NCBI GenBank assembly: GCA_028023455.1
Contig: JAQFVV010012497.1
Coordinates: 994,001-1,058,000 of the forward strand
DNA: 64,000 nucleotides
Reading direction: 5' to 3'
Source: Epiperipatus broadwayi
Lineage: Eukaryota; Onychophora; Udeonychophora; Euonychophora; Peripatidae
How positions within the stretch are numbered: position 1 is the stretch's first letter; the number at the start of each line of letters is the position of its first letter. Positions 1 to 8,812 of this stretch are shown here, in pieces. The position numbers were made by a program, and so were the translations under genes. The notes under the pieces were generated by a model. That model did not search any database. It saw only the letters and a program-made list of their open reading frames with translations, and had not been told where the DNA came from.

Positions 1-260
1 CAACTACAAAAACAAGATGTTTTAGATAAAATTGCACAAGTATTACACCTCCATCCATCTAAAATAAATGAAAACAAATGCAATTGGTCTAACAAAATAA
101 AAGCATCGGAATCATTTTTAATCCAATAATATTATATACTTAAAGGACGATAAGAGGAATAGATTTGCTCTATTATCAGGCAAAGATTATAAAAATACAG
201 TTAATGAACAAATTACAAAATTAAACGTCTGAGAAGCATATAATTTAAAAAGAGAATTAA
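1..260 (+). pseudogene. coding-like relic of unknown origin
   Basis: From base 1 an open frame of about 42 codons runs to a stop at 128-130 with protein-like composition (LDKIAQVLHL, then KINENKCNW). About 10 bp later another frame continues with similar character (DDKRNRFALLSGKDY near 143-195) and a stop at about 230. I do not recognise the family. It could be the end of a transposon protein entering from the left, or a decayed host exon. Only the codon-like texture supports it. Confidence 0.25.
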
Positions 261-439
261 TTTTATTGTTTCAATATTCTCCCGAGAATTTTCGGAAATA
301 TAAAAATGCATCACACGATCATTATTTCATATGCTTACACATTCCGTTAATAAGAGTATGCGTAATGGCTTCCTTCTTGGAGTCTGGAATCTCTCAGCTG
401 CTATACCCAGAGAAACCTGTTAATCACTTTACCTTCCCT

Positions 440-1300
440 TTGTATTCTTCACTCTAAGTTTTTCTCATATTACCCTATCCTCATCCATTTCACTTTCAAA
501 CATCTTTGTCCACTCTATGGCCATTATATCTAAATCTCCCATATCTTTTTCCAAACCCAGCATAAAAACCAAGAACCGAATTTCTGTATAATCACTTTGT
601 TTGTAATATTCTCCCACAACTTTATTACTTGTATTCTTTCTACTTGTCAGCATTCACATTCAATTAACAGATGCCTTTCTTACATAACTTGCAGACTAAA
701 TAAATCACCCACATTTATCCATTTATGTTTATATTCCCTTGTGGTTAACGATCCTATTTCAGCCTTCCTTGACACTATAACTCTTAACAATTCTGCTAAT
801 ACAATCATCCCATCTTTTGTATAAGTATACTGATATAGTCTTTATCCAAATCTTCTGCATACAGTATTACCTTTTTCATTTATCTTGTTGCCTGTTCTTT
901 ACTCACAATCTAATTTAATACTATTTTGGCTACGTTCTTATTCATAAATTGCAATCTACCGAACATTTTCATTTTGCTTTTTGCATCTCTCATATAAAAA
1001 CTTGACTATTCCATTTCTCCTTGAATTGCCTCTTTGTCGTCTACACATCTACATCTAATGTATGTCTTTCTACTTCTCTGTACTTTTTCTAAATAATCTA
1101 ACACCCCCTACTAATACATAAGGCATCATTATTATAAGTTAATTATGCTACTTCCAGCTACTCCCTTCCATACAATTCTAGCTACATCATATGAAAACAC
1201 TGTTAATTTCTTTATCAGCCTCTTTCTTTTCTATGCTTCATTTATCAATTTTTTTCTACTATTCATCCAAGCAATTTCTCTGATTAATTAAGATGATTCC
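440..1300 (-). other. 3' part of the LINE, poorly preserved
   Basis: This stretch keeps the same strand composition bias as the recognisable LINE parts and probably covers the RT C-terminal region and 3' UTR. I could not identify further motifs. Confidence 0.4.
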
Positions 1301-1794
1301 CAAATAGTTATACTTATTCACCGCATTTAACTTTATATCCCGCAGCATTTATCACCATTGCTTTTGATTTTACTTCACTAAATTTAATCTCCATCTCTTT
1401 ACCCACCCTAGCATACATCTTCAGCATAACTTCCATATCTTCCCTACTTTCTGGCACAAGAACATATCATCAGTAAATTAAAGATTCCCTTGCCATCTAT
1501 TAATGGTATCTACCACTCTTCTTAGTCTTTCTATTGCTCTCACCATTTTTTTCAAATACAACAAATCAAAAAGGTGACATAGAGTATCCTTGCCTTAATC
1601 CCACCCCATTGTTAACTCTAACTGATTCTATATTTCCTAATTGATATATATAATAATTATTTTAATACAATTTCTTAATAAGATCCACTAAAGCTCCATT
1701 CATTCCCAAATTTACTAAAACTTACCCATGATATATTTCTACTTATTCTATCATATGCCTTTTCTTTATCTATAAAGACACTATATAACTGTTT
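1300..1794 (-). pseudogene. LINE reverse transcriptase, catalytic core (decayed)
   Basis: The minus strand at 1792-1744 reads LYSVFIDKEKAYDRI, the RT motif A block (F-x-D-x-x-K-A-Y-D). Near 1480-1460 FTDDM corresponds to the Y/F-A-D-D motif C, followed in a shifted frame by PESREDMEVMLKMYARVGKE, the following conserved LINE block. Stops and frameshifts separate the blocks. Motif A lies exactly at the PLE insertion, so the element was broken there; whether it was already dead is unknown. Confidence 0.7.
1778..1794. repeat. left 17-bp target-site duplication of PLE1
   Basis: acactatataactgttt occurs here and again at 3517-3533, flanking the Penelope-like insertion. Removing the insert and one copy joins the LINE frame from EMQGDFRSER to LYSVFIDKEKAYDR. 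Confidence 0.9.
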
Positions 1795-1919
1795 TTCTGA
1801 AGGTTTGTGATGATGGTGTTCTAGCTGTATTTTTATATTGGACTATTTCCATCATCTAATATGTGTGTTGAATGTCTTTAGAAAAGTTTAATTTTTTAGT
1901 TAAATATTCCAAATGCATT

Positions 1920-2070
1920 CAACTGTTAGTAATATCACAGCAAACAGGTTAGTATATGCACCAACTGTTAGTAATATCACAGCAAACAAATGTTAATAAT
2001 ATCACAGCAAACAGGTTAGTATATGCACTAACTGTTAGTAATATCACAGCAAACAGGTTAGTATATGCAC
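1920..2070. repeat. 43-bp-type minisatellite in left PLE1 arm
   Basis: aactgttagtaatatcacag followed by caaacaggttagtatatgca recurs as full or partial units starting near 1920, 1968, 1996 and 2030. The right arm (3345-3425) carries two units in the opposite orientation, so the arms differ in repeat number. Confidence 0.8.
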
Positions 2071-2107
2071 AACGTTTCGAGAGGTATTTTTCTCCCCTCT
2101 TCTTCAG
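2071..2107 (-). ncRNA. hammerhead ribozyme motif, left PLE1 arm
   Basis: On the minus strand CTGAAGA (2107-2101) is followed by a hairpin AGAGG/CCTCT, then C-GAAA and CGTT. This fits the core C3UGANGA...GAAA...GUU of a hammerhead with a bulged C at the base of stem II. The ACGT after GAA can pair only as a very short stem III or between two molecules. It mirrors the copy at 3305-3341. Confidence 0.6.
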
Positions 2108-2134
2108 GTGTTGCTGGCCTGACCAGTGACAGTA

Positions 2135-2220
2135 CTAGCATGGGATTCGAACCTGGGTCCTTAGATTCTTGATTATTGAAATTTAAGGTAACGCTCTAAC
2201 CAACTGAGCCATCCTGCCAA
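2135..2220 (-). other. tRNA-like module in left PLE1 arm
   Basis: Inverted copy of the tRNA-like sequence at 3194-3276, with the same perfect A-box and B-box on the minus strand. Confidence 0.6.
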
Positions 2221-2436
2221 AGGCAACAGTATGTAGTAATTTCATATACTTATCTATGAGGTTCCTCCTGATTTCTCCACTTTTTCCTCAGAGCAAAGTT
2301 GATTAGTGATTTCCATACATTATGTATAGTCACACTAGGTTGGCTTATGGGATTTTTTGCCATTGTCATGTGAGCAGCTTCTTTAAATTTTCTTCTTTGT
2401 ACCTTTTCTTCTTTATCCAATATTTTTGTATTTTCC

Positions 2437-3162
2437 CACCTAGCCTATACATCTAATCACACCAGAAACACAAAACATGGAGTTATACTATCACTGTGGA
2501 ACAGAGCAAAAGAAGTTTGTTCAGAAACTGGTGATTTGGAAAAAGAAAAGATCTATATAGAACAAACTCTTAAGAAAAATGGTTATCCATCAGCTGTTAT
2601 TAAGAAAACATTAAACAGACAACAAAAAGAACAATCAAGAGAAAAGACAATTATTGGTACTGTAGTGTATCCATACATTCCAAAAATAGCAGACAAATTA
2701 AGGAAAATCTGCAATCAGTATAACATCAGAACAGCTTTTCAGAGCCATACCACACTACGAGGAATTCTAACATCTACAAAGCCTAAACTTGAAATGCTGC
2801 AAAGAAAAAACTGCATCTATGAAATACCATGTGAATGCGGAAGAACATATATTGGTGAGACCAGCCGTCCCATCCAAAAGCGCTTGCAAGAACATAAGCT
2901 GATGATTAGAAGAGAGAAAACAGATGTGTCTAAGGTAGCAGACCATGTATGGACCAATGAACATACGTTCAATTGGGAAAATACAAAAATATTGGATAAA
3001 GAAGAAAAGGTACAAAGAAGAAAATTTAAAGAAGCTGCTCACATGACAATGGCAAAAAATCCCATAAGCCAACCTAGTGTGACTATACATAATGTATGGA
3101 AATCACTAATCAACTTTGCTCTGAGGAAAAAGTGGAGAAATCGGGAGGAACCTCATAGATAA
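2437..3162 (+). CDS. Penelope-like element protein, C-terminal part with GIY-YIG endonuclease (5'-truncated)
   Basis: The frame is open from the arm junction at about 2437, where it starts inside the protein, to the stop at 3160-3162. An internal ATG lies at 2536. It reads the PLE linker (KHGVILSLWNRAKEVC, then KKNGYPSAVIKKTLNRQ) and a GIY-YIG nuclease: CIYEIPCECGRTYIGETSRP carries the CCHH-type cysteines and the GIY-YIG-derived YIGETSR catalytic block, followed by RLQEHK and KVADHVWTNEHTFNWENTKI, and ends IHNVWKSLINFALRKK. PLE endonucleases nick target DNA for target-primed reverse transcription. The RT domain that should precede it is missing, so it is a fragment, yet it has no stop or frameshift over about 240 codons, suggesting a young insertion. 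Identity is strong; any activity is doubtful. Confidence 0.85.
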   Translation, partial: HLAYTSNHTRNTKHGVILSLWNRAKEVCSETGDLEKEKIYIEQTLKKNGYPSAVIKKTLNRQQKEQSREKTIIGTVVYPYIPKIADKLRKICNQYNIRTAFQSHTTLRGILTSTKPKLEMLQRKNCIYEIPCECGRTYIGETSRPIQKRLQEHKLMIRREKTDVSKVADHVWTNEHTFNWENTKILDKEEKVQRRKFKEAAHMTMAKNPISQPSVTIHNVWKSLINFALRKKWRNREEPHR

Positions 3163-3193
3163 GTATATGAAATTACTACATACTGTTGCCTTT

Positions 3194-3276
3194 GGCAGGA
3201 TGGCTCAGTTGGTTAGAGCGTTACCTTAAATTTCAATAATCAAGAATCTAAGGACCCAGGTTCGAATCCCATGCTA
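3194..3276 (+). other. tRNA-like module between PLE ORF and hammerhead
   Basis: TGGCTCAGTTGG (3201-3212) is a perfect Pol III A-box and GGTTCGAATCC (3259-3269) a perfect B-box. GCTC/GAGC forms a D-stem. CCTTA/TAAGG could close an oversized 20-nt anticodon loop, as in an intron-bearing tRNA. The T-stem has only GG/CC and no acceptor stem closes, so this is not a functional tRNA. It is either a SINE-like head captured by the PLE or an internal Pol III promoter of the element. Confidence 0.65.
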
Positions 3277-3304
3277 GTACTGTCACTGGTCAGGCCAGCA
3301 ACAC

Positions 3305-3341
3305 CTGAAGAAGAGGGGAGAAAAATACCTCTCGAAACGTT
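3305..3341 (+). ncRNA. hammerhead ribozyme motif, right PLE1 arm
   Basis: CTGAAGA (3305-3311), hairpin AGAGG/CCTCT with an 11-nt loop, C bulge, GAAA (3334-3337), then CGTT. Flanking CAC (3302-3304) can pair GTG (3342-3344) as the base of stem I, and CAGCAA (3296-3301) can pair TTGCTG further downstream. All core residues are present. Hammerheads in PLE terminal repeats are established; this is a slightly irregular member. Confidence 0.6.
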
Positions 3342-3516
3342 GTGCATATACTAACCTGTTTGCTGTGATATTACTAACAGTTAGTGCATATACTAACCTG
3401 TTTGCTGTGATATTACTAACAGTTGAATGCATTTGGAATATTTAACTAAAAAATTAAACTTTTCTAAAGACATTCAACACACATATTAGATGATGGAAAT
3501 AGTCCAATATAAAAAT

Positions 3517-3533
3517 ACACTATATAACTGTTT
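3517..3533. repeat. right 17-bp target-site duplication of PLE1
   Basis: Exact second copy of the 17 bases at 1778-1794. Confidence 0.9.
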
Positions 3534-4455
3534 ACCTGCACTCCTACTCATATCTATAAGTTGTATAACTACAAATAAACTGTCTTTTATATACCTTTCT
3601 GATCGAAAATCCCCTTGCATTTCTCCCACTATTATTTTTTCCCATCCATTTTGCAACCCTTCCAGCCACCATATATGCAAAAACTTTATGTAACACTGAT
3701 GTTACCATTATCAGTCTATAATTGTTTAGTTTTCTATGATGCTTACCTTTTCCTTTAAATTGTAGTCTTACTCTTGTATTAGTTCATCTATATGCAAATT
3801 CTCTCTTCTGAGCTATCTTATTAAAACATATTAATGGATTTTATTTTACCCTATTTCTTAAATTCATCACTATCTCTGCTGCTTATTCATCTAAACCTCT
3901 GCCTTTCCACTTTTCATTTTTTCCATGTCTCATTCAATTTATTTTCTGTAAACCTAATATTTCCATTACTATATGCTTTTATATTTGTTGTTACTGTCCT
4001 TCATATCTAACATTTTTTCTATATCTATTACATACTTATTTAATATTGTCTCTAATTCTTCTCTAGAGTTACACTCTTTTCCCTCATTTATCTAGTAATA
4101 CTATTTCTCTTTCCCCTACATTCCTTCTTTTAATATATTTTCAAAATTTTTTGCTCACATCTCTTCCACTTTTATTAATATCCTCCAACAATTTGCTATT
4201 TATTTTCATTCTGTCTATGATTATCTATTTTAACCAACTTCTTTTTTAAAAAATACTTTTCCTACTTAATATTAAGATCTTTTCCACTTTCTTTGTTTTT
4301 AATAGCACATTTATATTCTCTGCATGCTTTTTTCCTCTCTTTTATACTTTCACTAATTCTTATTTTTCTATTACTTTTATTCTTCTGAATATTCTCACAT
4401 AAAACTCTATTTGCCACTTTTTCTACTTCACCACACCAGTCCTTATATTCATCAT
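3517..4455 (-). pseudogene. LINE reverse transcriptase, N-terminal half (decayed)
   Basis: On the minus strand the frame at 3700-3530 reads EMQGDFRSERYIKDSLFVV, matching the conserved RT fingers block (GFR.GR.T.D.LF) just before motif A. It continues across the PLE insertion site: the right copy of the 17-bp duplication encodes LYSV, and motif A is found beyond the PLE at 1744-1792. The upstream part of this interval is the poorly preserved linker from the endonuclease. Confidence 0.65.
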
Positions 4456-5275
4456 CAACAAACTCTTCCATGATTTCTTCTACTCTTATATTCTTCTAAC
4501 TTATTCTTATCATTCATTCTCCATTGATTTCTTCTACTCTTATATTCTTCTAACTTATTCTTATCATTCATTCTCCATTCACATCTTTCATTATTCTTTC
4601 TACTTTTATTACTATTATCCATCACATTACTAACCATTTCTATTGTAAAGAAATTATGATCACTATTATATACTCTCTCTTCATTATCAAACACTTTAAT
4701 TTTCCATACTTTATTCATTTCCTTTCTCTATTAATATATAATCTATTGTGTGAAATAAATTATTTCTAGACCATGTATATTGTCCCTCATAAATATTTGA
4801 TAAATTTTCCAATGCTCAAATTCATTCTCTTCCAAAAATTTTTTAAAAGTTGTCCATTCTTGTTTATCCACATCATCAATTTCTTCAATATGCCCATTCA
4901 TATCCCCTATAATCATTATTTTCTTTCCCTTTTTTTTTTAAAACTCTGTACATCCTTAACTAGGCATTCATATATACTACTGTTTCATTCCAGTGACCAT
5001 ATACACTATAGACACCATCCATTTTTGTCTTCCTAACTTTATCTCAAACCACTAATGTTCTTGACACTTAACAGTATTTAAATATTTTTTTGACGTAACT
5101 TCTATACCATCTCCCTTTTTTCTTTTTTATTTATACCTTGCCATACCAAATCTTCCAGTGTAGGTTCTTCTCTTAGATGTGTTTCCACTACTGCTAATAC
5201 CTCAAGCTCTTCATTTTTAACTGCTTTATTTAATTCTAGCCACTTTTCTGGTCTCCTACCACCTTGCATATTTAA
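4455..5275 (-). pseudogene. LINE apurinic-type endonuclease domain (decayed)
   Basis: The minus strand reads LNMQGGR (about 5265), then ELEVLAVVETHLREEP (about 5205-5160) with the metal-binding Glu of the exonuclease/endonuclease/phosphatase fold. GDMNGHIEEIDD (about 4905) matches the family GDFN block, and NSDHNFFTIEM (about 4655-4625) matches the C-terminal SDH block. Order and spacing fit a LINE endonuclease that nicks target DNA to prime reverse transcription. Frameshifts occur, for example just before the SDH block. A 54-bp tandem duplication (4472-4579) interrupts the linker after the domain. Confidence 0.7.
4472..4579. repeat. 54-bp tandem duplication inside the LINE
   Basis: The block starting gatttcttctactcttata at 4472 is repeated almost exactly from 4526. 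In the minus-strand reading frame this duplicates an 18-residue segment (WRMNDKNKLEEYKSRRN). It is a local slippage event in the dead LINE. Confidence 0.85.
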
Positions 5276-5539
5276 ATATCCAATTTTAACAATTTCTTTT
5301 TTCTTACTATTCTTTTATAAATTCTTTTGACTCCTTTATTACATTTGTAATTAGTTTTTTTATCATTAATTTTACAGATCCATTCCCTCTCTACATCTAC
5401 ATTTATATCTAAATCAGCTACTTATTGTTTATTTCTTACATCCTGTCCATTCTTCTTCTTTTTGATAATACTGTAATTTAAAACCCTACCTCTTTATAAG
5501 TTTCCCAAACTATATTTTTTTATAAATCAACTCCCTAAT

Positions 5540-6182
5540 GCTTCACTTCCTTGTTTTTCTAAGTGCAATCCATCTTTACTATATAACTCCCTCTTACTAA
5601 TAAAATAATCCCACACATCCACAAATATATTTCTTTCACATAATTTTTTCAATCTCTCATTTATGGAACATTATCTAACATATTCCTAGTGACGAATCTT
5701 GGTAGTAATCCAACTCTTCCCACTCCTCCTTTAATCTTATTCAAATTACTAATCAATTCTTTGTACTCATCCATTACTCTCTCCGATGACTGACAAATTA
5801 TTTGTCCCTACTATAACAAACATCTCTATTCCCTTGTTTCTTTAACTTATCTGTAACATCTCTAATTCTAGCTTCAGGCAAATATACTCTTACATATCTA
5901 TTTCTATTTCCCTTGCAATTACACCTTCACATTTTCTAATTAGCAAGTCTCCTATCAATACTGTCTCATAGTTTACTTTCCCTATTTTATCCGTAACATT
6001 CTCTTCCACCTTCTGGACTTTCTTATCTAGTTCTTCCTTATTGTTTCTATTCACTAAATCCTTGATCTATTCACACTTCATCTCTAATGATTTAATTTTA
6101 CTTCTACATCCTTTACCTCTTCCTCTATCTTTCTTACTCTTTAGCTAACTATCTCCATTGCACTACTTATTTCGTCATCCAT
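5540..6182 (-). pseudogene. LINE ORF1-type region: coiled coil and SGNH/GDSL esterase-like domain (decayed)
   Basis: On the minus strand a start MDDEISSAME (from 6182) leads into a charged, helix-rich stretch, then VLIGDLLIRKCEGVI near 5975-5920, matching block I (GDS) of SGNH hydrolases with the catalytic Ser replaced by Leu. At 5640-5545 WDYFISKRELYSKDGLHLE matches the terminal D-G-x-H-L block carrying the catalytic Asp and His. Such esterase domains are known in CR1/L2-like LINEs and are thought to act with membranes or in RNP trafficking. In-frame stops between the blocks make this a pseudogene. Confidence 0.6.
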
Positions 6183-6189
6183 ATATCGT

Positions 6190-8205
6190 TGTTTTCATCA
6201 TTAGGAATATGGATGAATAATTATAGGCATTGTTAGAGTTGTGGATAATTTTAAAAATATATTTAATGCAGTTTCTTGCAACAGCATTTTTCATAAAAAA
6301 GTATAAATCAAAGTTGTTGTTTTTTTTTTTATTTATTCGGTATTGCCTGTGAGCTTGCTACTCTTTCTAAAGATTAATTCCCTCCTTAAACAGTTTCAGA
6401 ATTAGAGATTTCATTGTTTATGCCATAAATTGTCTACTGGTATTATACATTTGTGACCCAAATATATGGAACATAGATTATAGATATTACATCTGCATAA
6501 TATATTACAACAAAGGGGTGAAAATTGTGTTGCACATGTTTTTTGATAGTTAATAACTAATATGCAATGCCAATTATTAGAATATATTAGATAAATCAAT
6601 ATGGAAAAAATAAAATATACTAGATCTCAATATACAGTATATTACGGGTGAATTAAATAGGATTAAATATTGAAAATATAGAATATGAAAAAGAGAGATC
6701 TCTAAAACAATTTGTAAAATGAGACATGCAATAGAAATTCTCAACCCAATTCTATAAAGTAATAATATATTAATGAAATGACATATGTTGTATACGGATA
6801 TAGAATTATTGTTCATGGAGATATGAACAATAATAGTGAATAGAGATTGTTGGCTACAGAAATGGATTATTAGAGGAGATTAGTAAGAAGTTTAAAACTT
6901 AGAAAAGACAAATTAAGAGATCAGAGAAATGGTTTAAATGAAGAAGAAAAAAAAAAGTGATACATTCATTGAAGAAAAGTGATTAAGATTATATAGTCAT
7001 CATAGAAAAATGAGTAACAGAATGCCAAGGATAGTGATTGATTGGGAAGTGAAAGAGTGAAAAAAAAAGGAAGTTTAAAGAAATAATGGAAAGAAAATTG
7101 ATGATGGAAAGAAAGGATTTGTTAGAGGCAAATGCTTTGGATAGAAGGATATGAAAGTGGAGAAAAATACTGAAGACTTAATCCTGAAGAAGAAATTGAT
7201 GGAGAAGTTATGGATTAAGAAACTGGATTAAACTTAAAAAGACTTTGACATTGTTTGAAAATAACTATTGCAGATAATGTTATGGGTAAAGCTAGACAAA
7301 AATATTTTTAACTTAACATCTTATATTGTCATTGTCTTATAATTTTCTATATCAGGGTGACTTATCATGAATGATAAATAAATGCAGATTAGCTCAAAAA
7401 AAAAAGGGATATTTCAAAGTACTTTTAATATATCTTTAGATACTTTTGATAAAACTAAATTAAGTGAACCGAGTCGTGATGTGTTTCTTATATCTATTGT
7501 CATAGTTAATTTACTATTAATTAATTTCCAGATCTAACGGTCTGTATTTTGAACAAAATTAAAATATTCATTAAAATTCCAGAATATTTTGCTTATATTA
7601 ATTGATGTAAAATTAATTAATATTAATTATACATGTGTTAATATATTATTTAGTTGAGATAGTTTTATATGTGTGATTTTTTGTACATGTTTGTAATTGT
7701 TATCCATATTTATGAAGAAGTAAACTTCTAATGTGCTTATTATAATAATAATTCATCTTAGATTTCCTCAAGTCATTTAAAAAACTTTCATATTTTTAAT
7801 TTATTATTTAAATAAATCTAACTTCCATATTGTTATATGGATAATAAGTCAATCATTAATAGTTAAAGAGATGAAGCTTTACATTATTGGTAATCTTTAT
7901 AAAATATCAATGAAACTAATTTACAGTTTTAGGTAATATTAAGATGTAAATTCTAATAATGATTTTCACATGTGTAGCATTTAAGAATATATAATAATAT
8001 TATGTTGAAGTAAACTTTGCATGATTGATTTATTATCCATACAATAGCATTTTTTTTTTATTTAAATAATAAATTAGCATTAACAAACAAGAAACATGAT
8101 TATAGTAAGTCTGAATTGTGAATTATTATTATAATATGTGCATTTGGATCTTATTTCTCCATAAATATTTTTAGAAATTCTCAACACTATATATATATAA
8201 TAATC
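6190..8205. other. no gene seen; purine-rich block at 6830-7260
   Basis: AT-rich DNA without a convincing exon. From about 6830 to 7260 the + strand is markedly purine-rich (many gaa/aga/gga triplets), like the sense strand of the dead LINE, but I could not find LINE motifs in it. The rest is featureless. Confidence 0.5.
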
Positions 8206-8659
8206 ATTGTTTATTTAACCATTAAACATCACATGATCACCATACTTTTGCTTTCACAAGCTGTTTTCACAGATATAAAACTTTCTATATATTAGCGTCA
8301 TTAAGTGCAAGCCAGAGTAATCAATGGATGCAGGAAGGTTTGTCATAAAATCCCTATCTAGTGCCTACTCATCCAATATCTCTAGCTTGTGGCTTTTGTC
8401 ATTGAGGAGCCTTGAATCTGAGGGCACTGCATTTAGATCTTAGGACCTCATGCAACCCTCCAGCAGCCACCTTTTACTTTTTTAGCTATCTATAAAGCTT
8501 TGAATCCAAAATGAAACACAATAATATTTTCAAACTAAGTCCATGAGTAGGCACTAAATAGGGAATTTATGCACAAACTTTCCTGCATCCATTGATTTAC
8601 TCTGGCTTGCAGTGAGAGTGGCACTACTATATTGAGAGTTTTGCCTTATTGATTATTTA
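8206..8659 (-). mobile_element. hammerhead element family 1, degraded copy
   Basis: Flanked by attgtttattta (8206-8217) and attgattattta (8648-8659), an 11/12 target duplication. It begins with the family end aaacatcacatgatcacca and closes with gagagttttgcct, with inverted copies of the gtaggcac...catccattgat segment at both sides. The ribozyme region (about 8371-8415, minus strand) is broken: CTGATGA has become AATGACA and the GAAACTAGTC block is deleted. It lies 75 bp upstream of the zinc-knuckle exon. Confidence 0.75.
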
Positions 8660-8734
8660 TGAATTTATTAAAATTATTAGAATTTAAAATACGCACATAT
8701 GAGTATGTAATTATTCTTACTTATTATATAACAG

Positions 8735-8812
8735 ACAATAATGATCTTTGGTCAACAACTCTTTCAAAAAATCAATCAAAGCAGAGGACATGTAGTATTT
8801 GTGGGCAGAAAG
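8735..8812 (+). CDS. penultimate coding exon of a CCHC zinc-knuckle protein
   Basis: Acceptor ttattatataacag ends at 8734 and donor GTATGT starts at 8813. The exon reads NNDLWSTTLSKNQSKQR, then TCSICGQK, and ends on the first base of a Gly codon. Joined to 19543-19580 it completes CSICGQKGHTKRTC, a perfect CX2CX4HX4C zinc knuckle of the kind that binds single-stranded nucleic acid. The knuckle is nearly C-terminal: only PLAAS and a stop follow. Upstream exons were not recognised in the window, so the protein's main domains and identity are unknown. Phase agreement, good splice sites and the restored motif make the exon pair convincing. Confidence 0.75.

Larger units (their letters stand above)
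1795..3516 (+). mobile_element. Penelope-like element PLE1, truncated, with inverted terminal copies
   Basis: Bounded by a 17-bp target duplication. The right half is a 5'-truncated PLE: linker, GIY-YIG endonuclease, a tRNA-like module, a hammerhead motif and 43-bp minisatellite units. The left half (about 1828-2436) is a reverse-complement copy of the right end (about 2977-3516) including hammerhead and tRNA-like module, so the element is a large imperfect palindrome. An inverted, truncated 5' copy is the known structural habit of Penelope elements. The RT domain is absent, so the copy is not autonomous. About 32 bp after the left TSD (1795-1827) are not matched on the right. Confidence 0.85.
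440..6182 (-). mobile_element. decayed CR1-like LINE retrotransposon (SGNH + endonuclease + RT)
   Basis: The + strand is strongly pyrimidine-rich and the minus strand reads as a degenerate non-LTR retrotransposon. In 5' to 3' order on the minus strand it has a coiled-coil-like start (ATG at 6182), an SGNH/GDSL esterase-like segment, an apurinic-type endonuclease, and a reverse transcriptase. The RT is interrupted by the PLE at 1795-3516. Many stops and frameshifts show it is dead. The presence of an SGNH domain favours a CR1/L2-type clade, but the clade is inference. The 3' end near 440 is approximate; no clear poly-A or terminal repeat was seen. Confidence 0.75.

Noticed and set aside
1920-2070. 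CRISPR-like direct repeats
   Set aside because: Units abut with partial overlaps, lie in a eukaryotic retroelement arm and have no spacers or cas genes.
2767-3090. 107-codon minus-strand frame overlapping the PLE1 endonuclease
   Set aside because: It is the antisense shadow of the GIY-YIG coding frame and has no domain.
3194-3276. functional tRNA gene
   Set aside because: A and B boxes are perfect, but the acceptor stem does not close, the T-stem is mostly unpaired and the anticodon loop is about 20 nt; treated as a tRNA-like module.
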